Assembly: GCA_002284615.2 (NCBI GenBank)
Contig: MU069476.1
Span: 626,795 to 645,748 of the forward strand
Direction: 5' to 3'
Source: Dunaliella salina
Lineage: Eukaryota; Chlorophyta; Chlorophyceae; Chlamydomonadales; Dunaliellaceae
DNA: 18,954 bases
The first letter of the stretch is position 1. The number at the start of each line of letters is the position of its first letter. Shown in pieces: positions 1-7,931 of the stretch. The translations under genes and the position numbers were made by a program. The notes under the pieces are model-generated. The model saw only the letters and a program-made list of their open reading frames with translations, had not been told where the DNA came from and searched no databases.

Positions 1-72
1 CGGTATCACGAAACATTTTGGAACACAACGGGAATTCATGAAGGAAAGATGGAAGTTTATTGTTGTTCTGGT

Positions 73-1165
73 TTAAAAAGCGGACATATCATGAGGTTCT
101 GCTTGTAAGAGCAAGGGAGCATATTTCATGTGGAGAGAGATCACCTGGGGATGTGTGCAATGAAAGAGAACATGTTGTTCATCCTGGACATTATCATCAG
201 CCTCACAAAGGTCACAGTTTGGGGAAGACCTGTGATTCCAAGTTGCTGTCTCATAGTGAAGGGTGTGAACACGAAGTCTAAATCGAGCCACGTTGCGAAT
301 GACATCACGAGGGAGGTCAAGGAACATGTATTTGGGGAGACTGTAGGAAGAATGCCCAAACAAGGCCCTTTTTGTAGGAGGAGCGCACCACTGGTGATAG
401 GTCAAGCGTTTACTGTTACGCTCTCTTGGGTGTGTGTTGGAAAAAGGCACCCAATATTGTAGAAGCCTGGTCCTGAGGTCCACGACAAAACGACTGAGAT
501 CAATGGGCTCACAATTCAGCAGCTTTTGTTTGAAGATGTGGGAGTGTGCCAAACCATCCATGGCTGACAGAATATGGGAGGACCAACAATCATCGGACCT
601 TGAGCTCAGCCGCTTGTCAGCCTGCAAAATCTTTTTCATTGTCGAGCTGTTGCATCGGGTCAGAGAATTATAAAGACGCGTTGCTGCTCGGAACCAGTTG
701 AACTGTAAGGGCTCCAAACCACATTCTCGCATGATGCACCAAGAGGGAGTAGTGTCCCTGACCCCCAAGGTCCTTTTAAGCACTGTTAATAGCCACTTCT
801 GTATGGGATTGTCCATCTCTTTGCCTGGTCGTAAGTAAGGGGTAGCCCAGATCTGACTTGTATACATGCCAGCAGGAATTGCATACGTCTTGAGGAGCCA
901 AATCTGGGCGTGTAATCTGTTGGCAAGGTCGTGCTCCTGAACAAACTTTTTTACTTGGAAAGTACCAGCTGTGAATGGTCGCAACCCAGCATCAGCTGCA
1001 CCTTCCAGGTTGATTGTTTTGTCAAAGACCATGCCAAGATATTTGAAAGTATATGTGTAGGGGAGCTGCGTACCATCAAAGTTAAGTGGGGGCAAGTTGT
1101 CAAATCTGGAATTGAAGCACATCACCTCAGATTTAAGTGTGTTGACAGTCAGCGACTTCCTGCGT
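73..1165 (-). pseudogene. Family A RT thumb and C-terminal zinc-knuckle segment
   Basis: An open stretch of about 350 codons carries the end of the RT (K-S-E-V-M-C-F-N, F-K-Y-L-G-M) and the thumb with W-L-L-K-T-Y-A-I-P-A-G-M-Y. It then has C-G-L-E-P-L-Q-F-N-W-F-R-A and a long C-terminal region. Near the end lies a knuckle C-D-L-C followed by Q-D-E-Q-H-V-L-F-H-C, i.e. C-x2-C-x(11)-H-x4-C, the arrangement common after LINE reverse transcriptases and thought to bind RNA or DNA. A frameshift near base 80 ends this frame. A further frame to base 1 still matches the C-terminus of the copy at 3.2-3.7 kb (F-L-N-Q-N pattern). No start codon belongs here; it is an internal piece of one long ORF. Confidence 0.88.
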
Positions 1166-1640
1166 AGGCTCTCAATTTGTTGAGCATGGTCTGCACGTGC
1201 ATGTTGGTATGATCATTGGACATGAGGAAGAGGTCATCAGCGAACAGCAGGTGAGTCACCATGAAATTGGGAATACCGGTGAGCGCCCCCTGCACCCCTT
1301 CAACCAGACAGTCAATGTCGTTCAAGTAAATTGAAAACAGCAGGGGGGAGAGAGGGCACCCTTGTTTGACCCCAAAAGATGGTTGCACATTAGCTCTCTT
1401 GTCCCCATCCAGGAGCGTGTAGTCATCCTCATGTTATAAGTCTTTCAGGATAGACACAATGTGGTGTGGCATCTGACAGTTGTGTAAATGTTCCCACAGC
1501 TTGCTCCTTGGAATGGAGTCATAAGCTTGCCTGAAGTCAATGAAGGCAGTATACAGTCGTGATGATACCCCTTGTACTTTCTGAGCTGCATCTCGCACGT
1601 GCCGCATGATGAACAGGGGTTGCAGGGTACTACGGCCGGG
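1149..1640 (-). pseudogene. Reverse transcriptase palm (motifs A, B, C; FADD)
   Basis: This is the polymerase core of the left family A copy. Motif A is A-F-I-D-F-R-Q-A-Y-D, with the catalytic Asp at 1536-1538. Motif B is G-V-K-Q-G-C-P-L-S-P-L-L-F-S-I-Y. Motif C is L-L-F-A-D-D, with FADD at 1233-1244. All three aspartates expected for metal binding are present. One in-frame TAA (1434-1436) lies between motifs A and B where the copy at 5.4 kb has Y, so it is a point nonsense change and not a frameshift. The frame is lost near 1155-1165 by one missing base and resumes in the thumb segment. Family: non-LTR reverse transcriptase, clear from the motifs. Confidence 0.9.
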
Positions 1641-1748
1641 GTAAGGTAAGGTAAGGTAAGGGTTACATCGCTATATCCGCCAACGAGGGCAGCTGAGCGG
1701 AAACACAGACCTGGAACTAGACAAGTCTTCAAAAATCGGCCGGGGTAA
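1633..1748. repeat. Target-site duplication pair (12 bp) around the 92-bp insert
   Basis: Direct repeats of cggccggggtaa lie at 1633-1644 and 1737-1748. On the minus strand the duplicated sequence begins TTACC, the same as the tail unit, so microhomology with the tail may have helped to prime the insertion. Confidence 0.75.
1645..1736 (-). mobile_element. 92-bp retroposon-like insert with (TTACC)n tail and 12-bp target duplication
   Basis: The insert interrupts the RT between G-F-T-P and G-R-S-T-L-Q-P, which adjoin in the other family A copies. It is flanked by perfect direct repeats of cggccggggtaa at 1633-1644 and 1737-1748. Read on the minus strand it begins ATTTTTGAAGACTTG and ends in a pentamer tail (TTACC, four copies counting the target). 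It has no coding capacity and no visible tRNA-type A or B box. The tail plus the target duplication point to target-primed reverse transcription of a very short RNA. The parent element is unknown. Confidence 0.7.
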
Positions 1749-2098
1749 AACCGAAAGTGTGTGTGTCCGGAATCTCGTTGTGTTGGCTACACCAGTCTTG
1801 AATCATGGAGCGCAGCAAGTTGGCATAAAGTCTGTACAGCGTGCCACTCACTGCAATCATCCTGTAATTTCCTGGATCTGTCACTGGGCCCTTTTTGCGA
1901 ATCGGAGTCAACTTGGCCTCTTTTCAAGACCTGGGGACGTGGGCTTTGTTTATGAACAGCTTGAACATTGCAGCGATGTGTGGTGCCATAACATTGAAAT
2001 TCTCCCATCCCCTGCCATGTTGTTTGGGCACTTGTTTGAAAGCGCGTTTGATGAAGGTAGGAGTAGAATGTATACCAAAGGTTTCTGTGTTCGCCCCA
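1737..2098 (-). pseudogene. Reverse transcriptase N-terminal segment (family A)
   Basis: The minus strand encodes the region just before and including the first RT motifs. A T-P-T-F-I-K-R-A stretch near 2050-2080 corresponds to the I-A-A-P-F-I segment of the other copies. It is followed by K-L-T-P-I-R-K-K-G, N-Y-R-M-I-A-V-S-G-T-L-Y-R-L-Y-A-N and G-F-T-P, typical of fingers motifs in LINE reverse transcriptases. A TGA near 1912-1914 stands where the other copies have W (C-W-K). The reading frame is otherwise continuous from 2106 to the insert at 1737. This is a broken gene that was presumably once part of a cytoplasmic or nuclear RNP enzyme copying element RNA at the target site. Confidence 0.85.
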
Positions 2099-2747
2099 AG
2101 TGACACTATACGCAGTCTAGTTGCGGGTCAAACTAAAAAGATAAAAGAAGATACATCCGGGAATGGATTTGATTACATTGCTGCACCTTTCATTAAAGCT
2201 GCTGCTCTTTTGCGGTTTTGGCTTAACGAACAAAGAATAGGAAGTATTAAGTTTTGGAGCCCTTTGTGGCAAAGCTTTTCCAGTTGCTTCAACCTTGCCT
2301 GCTGGAAAAGAAAGAAAAAAGGAAAAACGTAGCCTGTCTGAGACAGAGAAACTCTCCCTACATCAACTAAGGAAGAGGAGACATATAGGCTCAAAAAGAG
2401 CCGTGAGTCCCCTCCACCACAAGATCTGAAGAAGAAAAAGCTAATGGGTTTCTGGAGGGTTACTAGGAGCTTCTGGCTCTATAACTTGGCTCTGGGAAGT
2501 ATTCTTATTTCCCATAGCGCGACGCGTGGAAACCAGATTGTGGGCGTACTGATGTATCTCATCCTATATAGGATGGGCATGAAGTTGTTGAGCAAGCTTA
2601 GTGGCACGCTGGTGATTCAACCCTAGTTGTTGATACTGGAAGCATCTGAAACTAAGTCAGCTCTATGAAAAAGGGACCCTGCTTAACCAAAACAATTATC
2701 GCACCCTTGCAGTAAGTGGCATAATATACAGGATGTACACTAATGTT
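2099..2747 (+). mobile_element. Family A LINE fragment (RT N-terminus), split by a family B insert
   Basis: On the plus strand, 2130-2200 reads T-S-G-N-G-F-D-Y-I-A-A-P-F-I-K-A, and 2245-2308 reads P-F-V-A-K-L-F-Q followed in another frame by A-C-W-K. After the 2308-2633 insert, 2634-2747 reads Y-W-K-H-L-K-L-S-Q-L-Y, then N-Y-R-T-L-A-V-S-G-I-I-Y-R-M-Y-T-N. This is the same RT fingers region as in the copy at 5.8-6.1 kb. The two halves meet at the same W-K residues, duplicated by the insertion. The fragment is frameshifted near 2215-2300. Its right edge at about 2747 joins family B sequence. It is dead. Confidence 0.75.
2308..2633 (-). mobile_element. 5'-truncated family B 3' end inserted in family A fragment
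   Basis: Minus-strand translation gives L-G-L-N-H-Q-R-A-T-K-L-A, Y-A-H-N-L-V-S-T-R-R-A and finally A-P-S-N-P, the C-terminus of the family B nuclease ORF seen at 7.1 and 13.1 kb. This is followed by the B 3' UTR and a pyrimidine tail (2308-2327). Flanking sequences tgctggaa (2300-2307) and tactggaa (2634-2641) match at 7 of 8 bases and look like a diverged target duplication. The UTR holds two hairpins: ctgtct/agacag at 2334-2346 and agag/ctct at 2345-2355. Confidence 0.72.
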
Positions 2748-3155
2748 GTCTAAACACAAGCTTGGATATGCCAATGCCAAAACAGGCTACTACTCTTATT
2801 ACCAAGACTTATTGTTTAAAAAAAATCAGAAATATGCCCAACATTTCTGCACCCATGAAGCGTACCATCCTGCAGTACCGCACAGGCACCCTCTACAACC
2901 AAAAACATGCAGTACATTTTAAAAAAGTCAAATGATCTATCCCGCCCCCTCCCAGGCTGCCATCATTTGGACAGCGCACTTCACATGCTCTCAGGTTGCC
3001 ATAACCATATCATCTTCAGCATGAAAACTGAATGCCATAACGTTCAGGCAGAATGATTGCAAAAGCTCTCAGCAATGCCCTGTAGGGGCAGGCCTAGTAC
3101 ACACAGATATAGGAAGCGATTTCAAGCTTGCTCAACACAACCTCCAACTTCCTAC
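2748..3155 (+). pseudogene. Family B fragment: post-RNase H linker and zinc-knuckle region
   Basis: Plus-strand frames read K-H-K-L-G-Y-A-N-A-K-T-G-Y-Y-S-Y-Y-Q at 2751-2804. They continue as Q-Y-R-T-G-T-L-Y-N-Q-K-H-A-V (about 2872-2916), then P-L-P-G-C-H-H-L-D-S-A-L-H-M-L-S-G-C, and G-A-G-L-V-H-T-D-I-G-S-D to about 3155. The same order occurs in the B copies at 7.9-8.1 kb and 3.7-4.6 kb. At least three frame changes and several stops are present. Its continuation into the nuclease domain is cut off by the 3' tail of the minus-strand family A copy that begins near 3155. Both edges are recombination or insertion junctions. Confidence 0.7.
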
Positions 3156-3160
3156 AAGGT

Positions 3161-3720
3161 TTACAAGGGAACATAACCTGCAGCCAGAAAGTTTGGCTGC
3201 TCGGTGTGGTGAAAGAAATCCATAAGCTCAGAGATGAAGCGATAAGTCTGAGTATCTTGGTTTTGGAAGAAACGAGCTACATCCAGAGAGCAAGCATCAG
3301 GAGGAGATCCTGTATCATTTGACACTACTCTGTGAGCAGGAAAGGCACTAAAAAGATGTGCATACTTTCTTCTAAGACAACACAGGAAGTTGCAAGGGCA
3401 GAGAAAGATGACGTGCTTTTCATCCTGCCATTGTTCTGAAACACATAAATCACATTGAGGTGCATGTCTATGCCAATGAGAAGTTTCAACTCGGAGTTTG
3501 TGGGCGTGCAATCGGAAGCAAGCAATGTTCCTCTGCATATGCCTACCCAAATCCAAATGCAGATACCCAGGAGTATGGAGAGGTTTACCAAGAGCAGAAT
3601 TATGCCAGAAGGGAAGCGCTACCCAGTTATGGTGCTTGGCTAACTTGCTTAAATGAGCACCATGTTCAGCCTGATCCTCAGTTGGCCACACGCTCCTATG
3701 CCTTTTCCGTAAATCAACCA
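3161..3720 (-). pseudogene. Family A C-terminal domain with zinc knuckle and ORF end
   Basis: This is the continuation of the RT ORF beyond the 3721-4721 insert, from V-D-L-R-K-R-H to the terminal stop at 3161-3163. It holds F-R-L-H-A-H-K-L-R-V-E-T, then the knuckle C-D-L-C plus Q-D-E-K-H-V-I-F-L-C (C-x2-C-x(9)-H-x4-C). The C-terminal F-F-Q-N-Q-D-T-Q-T-Y-R-F-I motif and E-Q-P-N-F-L-A-A-G close the protein. The final four codons before the stop overlap the tail repeats, so the true ancestral end may differ slightly. It has the same domain as 12.1-12.7 kb (+) and 0.1-0.4 kb (-). Confidence 0.85.
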
Positions 3721-3725
3721 ATCTT

Positions 3726-4580
3726 ATGAAGTATCAAACAGGTACACTGTACACACAGAGTCATGCCTCCAACTTCAATTTTTCCAGTTCTGATAGATGC
3801 CCACTCTGTGCAATTACGGACAGCATTTATCACGTTCTGTTTAGGTGTACCAACCCAACGATGAGTGGGATGCACACCAACAGACACCATGTGGCCCTTA
3901 GTCTCTGTGTAGAAGCCTTGAGTAAAGGCCGGTATGGCTCATCCCTCATTAGCATGGATGGCTGCAATTATGACAGACTTCTGGATCAAGGCATACAAAT
4001 CCCTGAAAACACCTCTCGGGCTATTCCAGATTGGGTTTTCCCAAATGACATTACCTCACCTGCTCGGCACCAAGGCCGCCCTGATGCTCTTTTTGTGCGC
4101 ACCATCCCAGGCAGACAAACCCACCTTGATCCAACCAAGATCCCCCCAAAAGATAGGGATATTCACCTCGTCGAACTTAAATTCTGCCCTGACACAGATC
4201 CCTTCATCACTTTAGAACGTGCACGGACTCAACATTCCCACACCATAACTAGACTTAAAACACGCAGCTTAAGAAACCCAAACAGGAATAACAAAGTGAC
4301 TTTGAATACCATCTTAATTGGTGTAAGAGGCACGATTTACAATGAGCTAACAATTACACCTCTCATAAATCTGGGTCTAACCAAACAGAAATCACTAGCA
4401 TCCAAGCTCAGGGACCATGCCATCCAAAGATTATCCACCATCATTAACACTAGACATGCACTTTGCTTTCAGAGGGCATCTGGGAGGGGGTTTGATGGGC
4501 GCTTGGCGGCGGCTGAGGATGGAAGAAGGAGAGTCCGAGTGCTCAGGGGCATGGCTAGTAATCCTCCAGATCCCCATTAG
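3726..4580 (+). CDS. Family B C-terminal zinc knuckle and PD-(D/E)XK nuclease (truncated ORF)
   Basis: This is an uninterrupted 284-codon frame. It opens with Y-Q-T-G-T-L-Y-T-Q, then a knuckle C-P-L-C-x7-H-x4-C (residues about 25-41). Next comes a helical stretch, then R-P-D-A (Asp120, 4083-4085) and, 30 residues on, H-L-V-E-L-K-F-C (Glu150 and Lys152, 4173-4181). D...E-x-K after a zinc knuckle is the layout of restriction-like endonucleases at the C-terminus of R2/Dualen-type LINEs, which cut target DNA. It ends in S-N-P-P-D-P-H, shared by all B copies here. The upstream part (PHD, RNase H) was lost by 5' truncation, so the ATG at 3726 is an internal methionine. The nuclease assignment rests on motif spacing, not on a database match. 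Confidence 0.75.
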   Translation: MKYQTGTLYTQSHASNFNFSSSDRCPLCAITDSIYHVLFRCTNPTMSGMHTNRHHVALSLCVEALSKGRYGSSLISMDGCNYDRLLDQGIQIPENTSRAIPDWVFPNDITSPARHQGRPDALFVRTIPGRQTHLDPTKIPPKDRDIHLVELKFCPDTDPFITLERARTQHSHTITRLKTRSLRNPNRNNKVTLNTILIGVRGTIYNELTITPLINLGLTKQKSLASKLRDHAIQRLSTIINTRHALCFQRASGRGFDGRLAAAEDGRRRVRVLRGMASNPPDPH

Positions 4581-4721
4581 TTCTGTCTCTTGCTCTCTTT
4601 AAGGCTAGTTTTGTCTAGTGTATGTGGAGGGCCTCCTGGTGAGGCCTCTAACTTTTGTTAGGGGTTCTTCCCTTAATGCACGCGCCCTTTGGCTTGCGTA
4701 GAATTTTCTTTTCTTTTTCTT
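4581..4721 (+). other. Family B 3' UTR with tandem hairpins and pyrimidine tail
   Basis: After the stop codon, two adjacent hairpins occur: ggcctc/gaggcc with a 5-nt loop (4630-4646), and a stem of about 8 bp closing a tttt loop (cctctaac/gttagggg, 4645-4664). A gcgtag box (4696-4701) follows, then a tail of C/T only. Other B copies share a U-looped hairpin, a gcgtag-like box and the tail, although the stem bases differ. This may be the structure the element's reverse transcriptase recognises (inference). Confidence 0.55.
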
Positions 4722-4729
4722 ATCAACCA

Positions 4730-5006
4730 CAAAATCATTTATCCTAATAGGCTGGCCTGGGTACACGCAATGTGTGAAGTAGTTGCGCCTGTCCAATCCC
4801 TGAAAAGCAGATATAAACTCTGACGTCCAGCACTTTTTAGAGTTACTACTTTTGTCAATATCCGCTCCAAGAATCCTACATAAAGTAGTGCTGTTGCAGA
4901 CAGGGGAGGCATTATAAAATCTGACAGCAGCTCGAAACCAACAGAATTGAAATGGTTCAAACCCACATTCACGCAGCACAGACCAATTTGGTGTAGTTTT
5001 TTTCAC
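4730..5006 (-). pseudogene. Family A RT thumb segment upstream of insertion
   Basis: The minus strand reads K-K-T-T-P-N-W-S-V-L-R-E-C-G-F-E-P-F-Q-F, W-F-R-A-A-V-R-F-Y-N and onward to I-N-D-F-V-V-D at about 4723, matching the copy at 0.4-0.8 kb. Past 4722 the frame runs by chance into inserted family B tail sequence; that extension to 4605 is not native. Removing 1,009 nt (insert plus one target copy) puts this frame exactly in phase with the segment at 3161-3721. Confidence 0.85.
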
Positions 5007-6010
5007 TCCAACAATTCGTGCCTAATACGACAACATCTAGCAAAGAAAGGTGCACACATATGCTCAAAAGAGGCAAGGGGGTTAAATTGTTTCGTAAATA
5101 TACCCAAATATTTGAATGACTCAGCACGCACGAGCTGCTCGCCACCTAGGTTGAAAATAGGAACATTATTTCCTTTTGAATTGGAGGACACAACCTCAGA
5201 CTTCGACACATTGATAATTAATCCTTTCCTTTGCGCATACTCATGTAACCTATCCAACATGCGCTGAAGCTCAGTGGGATGATAGGCAGTGAGGCAGAGG
5301 TCATCCGCATACAACATATGAGTTACATGAAGATCTTCAGCACCAGTAACTGCACCGCAAACTTTGTCTGCCAGGCAGTCAACATCATTGATATATAAAG
5401 AAAATAGCAGAGGAGACAATGGACAGCCTTGCTCAATCCCTAATCTGAAATGCACATGTGCTCGCTTGCACCCATCCACCAAGATGTATTCATTATTGTC
5501 ATAAATGTTTTTCAGGATAGTCAGCAAGCAAGATGGCATGCGAATGCTTTGAAGATGAGTCCAAAGAGCATCCCTGGGTATTGTATCGTAAGCTTGCTTG
5601 AAATCAATGAAGGCTGCATACAACCTCGGTGAGCACTGAGGGCGCTTAATCTGTGCCGCATGCTGCAGATGACACAAAATAAATATTGGCTGCAGGGTAT
5701 TTCGGCCTGGATAAAACCATATTGTGTATCTGGAATTTTGTTGTTCTCTCTGCACCACCTTGTAACAACATCTCAAAGCACATTTGCGTAGATCCTGTAC
5801 ATGATGTCACTCACAGCAAGCATGCGGTAGTTTGCAGGGTCTAGCAGAGATCCTTTTTTATGTTAAGGGAGTAAGCTTTGCTGCTTTCCAACATGCAGGA
5901 ATCTCAGCCTTCTCCATCATGGCAGCAAACAAACGAGCAACATATGGTGCCAAAACATTGATCCTGTGTGTACCTCTACCATTCATTGCAGGGACACTCT
6001 TTACAGCATA
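5003..6010 (-). pseudogene. Family A reverse transcriptase core (YADD), frameshifted
   Basis: From 6010 the frame continues as G-R-G-T-H-R-I-N-V-L-A-P-Y-V-A-R-L-F and A-C-W-K-A-A-K-L-T-P-L. It breaks near 5862, resumes with N-Y-R-M-L-A-V-S, meets TGA at 5773-5775, and shifts again near 5714. It is then open to 5003 with P-G-R-N-T-L-Q-P, motif A A-F-I-D-F-K-Q-A-Y-D (Asp 5603-5605), motif B E-Q-G-C-P-L-S-P-L-L-F-S, and motif C Y-A-D-D at 5300-5311. This is followed by K-S-E-V-V-S-S-N and F-K-Y-L-G-I. All catalytic aspartates are intact in the sequence. The end at H-E-L-L-E marks a deletion of about 50 thumb residues relative to the copy at 0.1-1.1 kb. Confidence 0.9.
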
Positions 6011-7034
6011 TTATTCAATAAAAGGAGCAGCTATTGCACCAAAACCAGGAGAGGTCTTGGGATTTAACCTGCGCATGTAATAACAGACAGTAGGGTATAA
6101 TGCAGCTGCATCCGGTAAGTCCATTTCATCAGGAGCAGGCACAACATGTTCATGAACAGCTGTGCAATTAGTTTGTGACGGGCTGTCCAACTGAGCACCA
6201 AAATGTTTGTTTAGATATGACCGCCAACCTACTGCAGTGGTTGGAGCCTGCTGGTTTGTCCTAGGCTTCCTCAGCAATTCATATATGTGAGGGGCGTGCC
6301 TCTGGAGTCTGTCCAGAAACACAGCCTTCTTGTACTTTTCATGAGCATGCTGAGCACGCCTGGTTTGCTTTTTGTACTCTTTTTTCAGGAAACGACATGC
6401 ATGCAATGCTTGACCACTCTGCACAGCTTGGATGAGATTGCGCCTTTTTTGTCGGCATGATTCATCAAACCAAATGGGTCTGCGAATCCCCTTCTTCTCA
6501 GTTCTTTTAAAAACGCAGTCCTGAATCTTGTACATCCCAACATGATGTTCACTAGCTGCCTGCATGATCCATCTCCTCAAACAAAAGCACGCAGTGTCAA
6601 CATTGCCTGCTTCCCAAGCATCCTCAAACTGCACCGGCATCTCCAGGTTCCTTTCAAGTTCATCCACATAGGCATTCAGGCGCTCAGGTTTCCAGACCAA
6701 AGTGAGTTTACTGGCGCACAAATCCATTCCACATGTATGCACAGAGGGAGGTGACCAATCAACATTTTGAACAGCATCTGGAACTCGAAGAACCAGCGTA
6801 ATGCACCCATGGTCACTTAAGTTCAGAGATGGAGAATGGATTTGTGACTGCTGTACATGCCGAAACAAAGAAGGAGTGATCAAAATATGGTCTTGTCTAC
6901 TATGCCTAACATTTCTGCTGTGAGTAGGATACCCAACGTAGGTGGGCTGTCCATCATCACCTCGCTCGCGCCCAGTAGTGAATGTAAGTCCATACGCAGC
7001 AGCAGTATCCACAACCAAACTGCCAGTCAAATTG
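6011..7034 (-). pseudogene. APE-type endonuclease C-terminal half and linker to RT
   Basis: The open frame of about 340 codons starts inside an exonuclease-endonuclease-phosphatase (APE) domain. G-L-T-F-T-T-G-R is followed by T-Y-V-G-Y-P, R-Q-D-H-I-L-I-T and the catalytic S-D-H, with Asp at 6812-6814 and His at 6809-6811. This nuclease nicks target DNA in LINE insertion. Roughly the first 150 residues of a normal domain, with the N, E and D-x-N metal and phosphate motifs, are absent, so this copy cannot nick. A linker of about 200 residues rich in K/R (R-R-P-I-W-F-D-E, R-R-A-Q-H-A-H-E-K-Y) follows. The frame then enters the RT N-terminus (N-P-K-T-S-P-G-F, I-A-A-P-F-I-E) and stops at TAA. Confidence 0.85.
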
Positions 7035-7068
7035 AGAGAAGAAGAGAAGAGCAAGCAAAAGAAAGAAG

Positions 7069-7884
7069 TCAGTGGGGATCAGGAGGATTACTAGCAGTAG
7101 CCCGTGCCTGACCTTGGTGATGAGAGTTGAAAGAAGTATTCTCCAGAGCTCGTCTGATATTAGCAAGTACTAGCAGTTTGTAAGCGTACTGGACAGAATA
7201 AGCATGAAACTTCAGAGCAAGCTTGGTGGCCTTGTAAGTGTCAAGACCAAGCTCTTTAAGTGGCTCCAGAGTGTAGGGGGTGTAGATGACTCCACCCACA
7301 CCTAGCAGGGTGACTTGAGCAGAGGCCCTTGAAAGGTGGCGACACAATTTGCGGTGCTGCTGCTTGGAGGCCTGAAGCTGATTTTTGGGCCGGGAATCTT
7401 CATAGTATTTAACTTCCACAAGATGGATGTGCCTCTGTTCTGGGAGGAGCTGACTAGGGTGACGGACCTTGGAAGTAGGCAGAGTGGCTGTGGCTGGCAC
7501 TGATTGCTCCCTGTTTCTCTCGCATCCCCTTGCACTCCTCAACTCGTACCGGGAATTGGTCCTTGGCACTCTTTTCATGGGATCAACTAAAATTGCATCA
7601 GGGCGGCTTGAAGTGAGCCTTTCTTTGTCAGGGAAACAGCAAGGGAAATATTTAAGGAGCTCTTCTCCTCGAGGGTCAAGGAAACAACGAGGAAAAATAT
7701 TTAGGGAGGGTTCTAGGAGTGCTCGGGAGCCTAGAGGTCTTGTAAAGCAAGGCGATCTGCTCTGCCAGTGTCCATGGAGGTAAGGCCTGCCCTGAGAGAG
7801 CCTTTGCTGATACCTTTGAGGAGGATTCTGCTGGCAATGTTGTGGCGCTCTGTTACCATATTTGACATGGTAGAGTATTTGCAT
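7069..7884 (-). pseudogene. Family B PD-(D/E)XK (restriction-like) endonuclease domain
   Basis: An open frame of 271 codons. The first 80 or so are out of phase with the family: another frame encodes D-S-A-L-H-I-L-S-G-C and T-E-R-H-N-I-A-S-R, which match the knuckle region. From F-P-D-K-E-R-L the frame is native: S-S-R-P-D-A-I-L-V (Asp96), a variable R/P-rich spacer, R-H-I-H-L-V-E-V-K-Y-Y-E-D (Glu157, Lys159) and G-V-G-G-V-I-Y. It continues with L-E-P-L-K-E-L-G-L-D, A-T-K-L-A-L-K, I-R-R-A-L-E and the terminal S-N-P-P-D-P-H. The D...E-x-K core is complete, so the fold may once have been active. Compared with the copy at 3.7-4.6 kb the spacer between D and E is about 30 residues longer. Confidence 0.75.
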
Positions 7885-7931
7885 CCCGATAGAATGTGGA
7901 GGGCACTGTCAGGCTCTCCATCCCGGGGGCA

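Larger units (their letters stand above)
1..2098 (-). mobile_element. Decayed family A LINE copy (RT to C-terminus), 3' end outside window
   Basis: This is a non-LTR retrotransposon copy read on the minus strand. From its 5' side (about 2098) it runs through the reverse transcriptase N-terminus, palm and thumb into the C-terminal knuckle and continues past base 1. Matching domains in the same order occur in the copy at 3155-7034. Lesions seen: a TGA at a tryptophan position near 1912-1914, a one-base loss near 1740, a 92-bp insert at 1645-1736, a TAA at 1434-1436 replacing a tyrosine codon, a one-base loss near 1155-1165, and a frameshift near base 80. It is therefore inactive. The right edge abuts a family A fragment of opposite strand at about 2098. 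Confidence 0.85.
3721..4721 (+). mobile_element. 5'-truncated family B element 3' end with 8-bp target duplication
   Basis: The insert of 1,001 bp carries the end of the family B ORF, its 3' UTR and a polypyrimidine tail (about 4702-4721). It lies in the minus-strand family A ORF. The duplicated target atcaacca is at 3713-3720 and 4722-4729 and is perfect. The family A reading frame is restored in phase when insert plus one target copy are removed (1,009 nt). 5' truncation, a 3' tail and a short target duplication together are the standard signs of target-primed reverse transcription. Confidence 0.9.
3155..7034 (-). mobile_element. Long family A LINE copy: APE remnant, RT, C-terminal knuckle
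   Basis: Read on the minus strand, the order is: the last part of an APE (EEP) endonuclease (about 7034-6780), a linker, RT fingers to palm (about 6060-5290), thumb (5006-4730), a C-terminal region with a zinc knuckle (3720-3161), then a short tail of CTTGTAA-like repeats (about 3155-3172). A family B insert occupies 3721-4721. Other lesions: TAA at 6011-6013, TAA plus frameshift near 5862, TGA at 5773-5775, frameshift near 5714, and loss of about 50 thumb residues near 5006. The APE N-terminal half is missing at 7034, where family B sequence begins. Confidence 0.85.

Noticed and set aside
1641..1660. (GGTAA)n as telomeric repeat or as a row of 5' splice donors
   Set aside because: Only four units, bounded by a target duplication; it is better explained as the tail of a short retroposon. 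No transcript evidence for splicing.
1759..2332. Plus-strand open frames of 114 and 145 codons over 1759-2332
   Set aside because: They are antisense to the RT segment up to about 2098; only the part after that matches a plus-strand RT fragment.
1..3160. Twin-priming inversion to explain the opposite-strand A fragments meeting near 2098
   Set aside because: The two fragments cover the same RT region (P-F-I-K through L-A-V-S), so they are two copies and not one inverted copy.
5021..5030. taatacgac, resembling the start of a T7 promoter
   Set aside because: Only a partial match, inside an RT coding remnant; no phage context.
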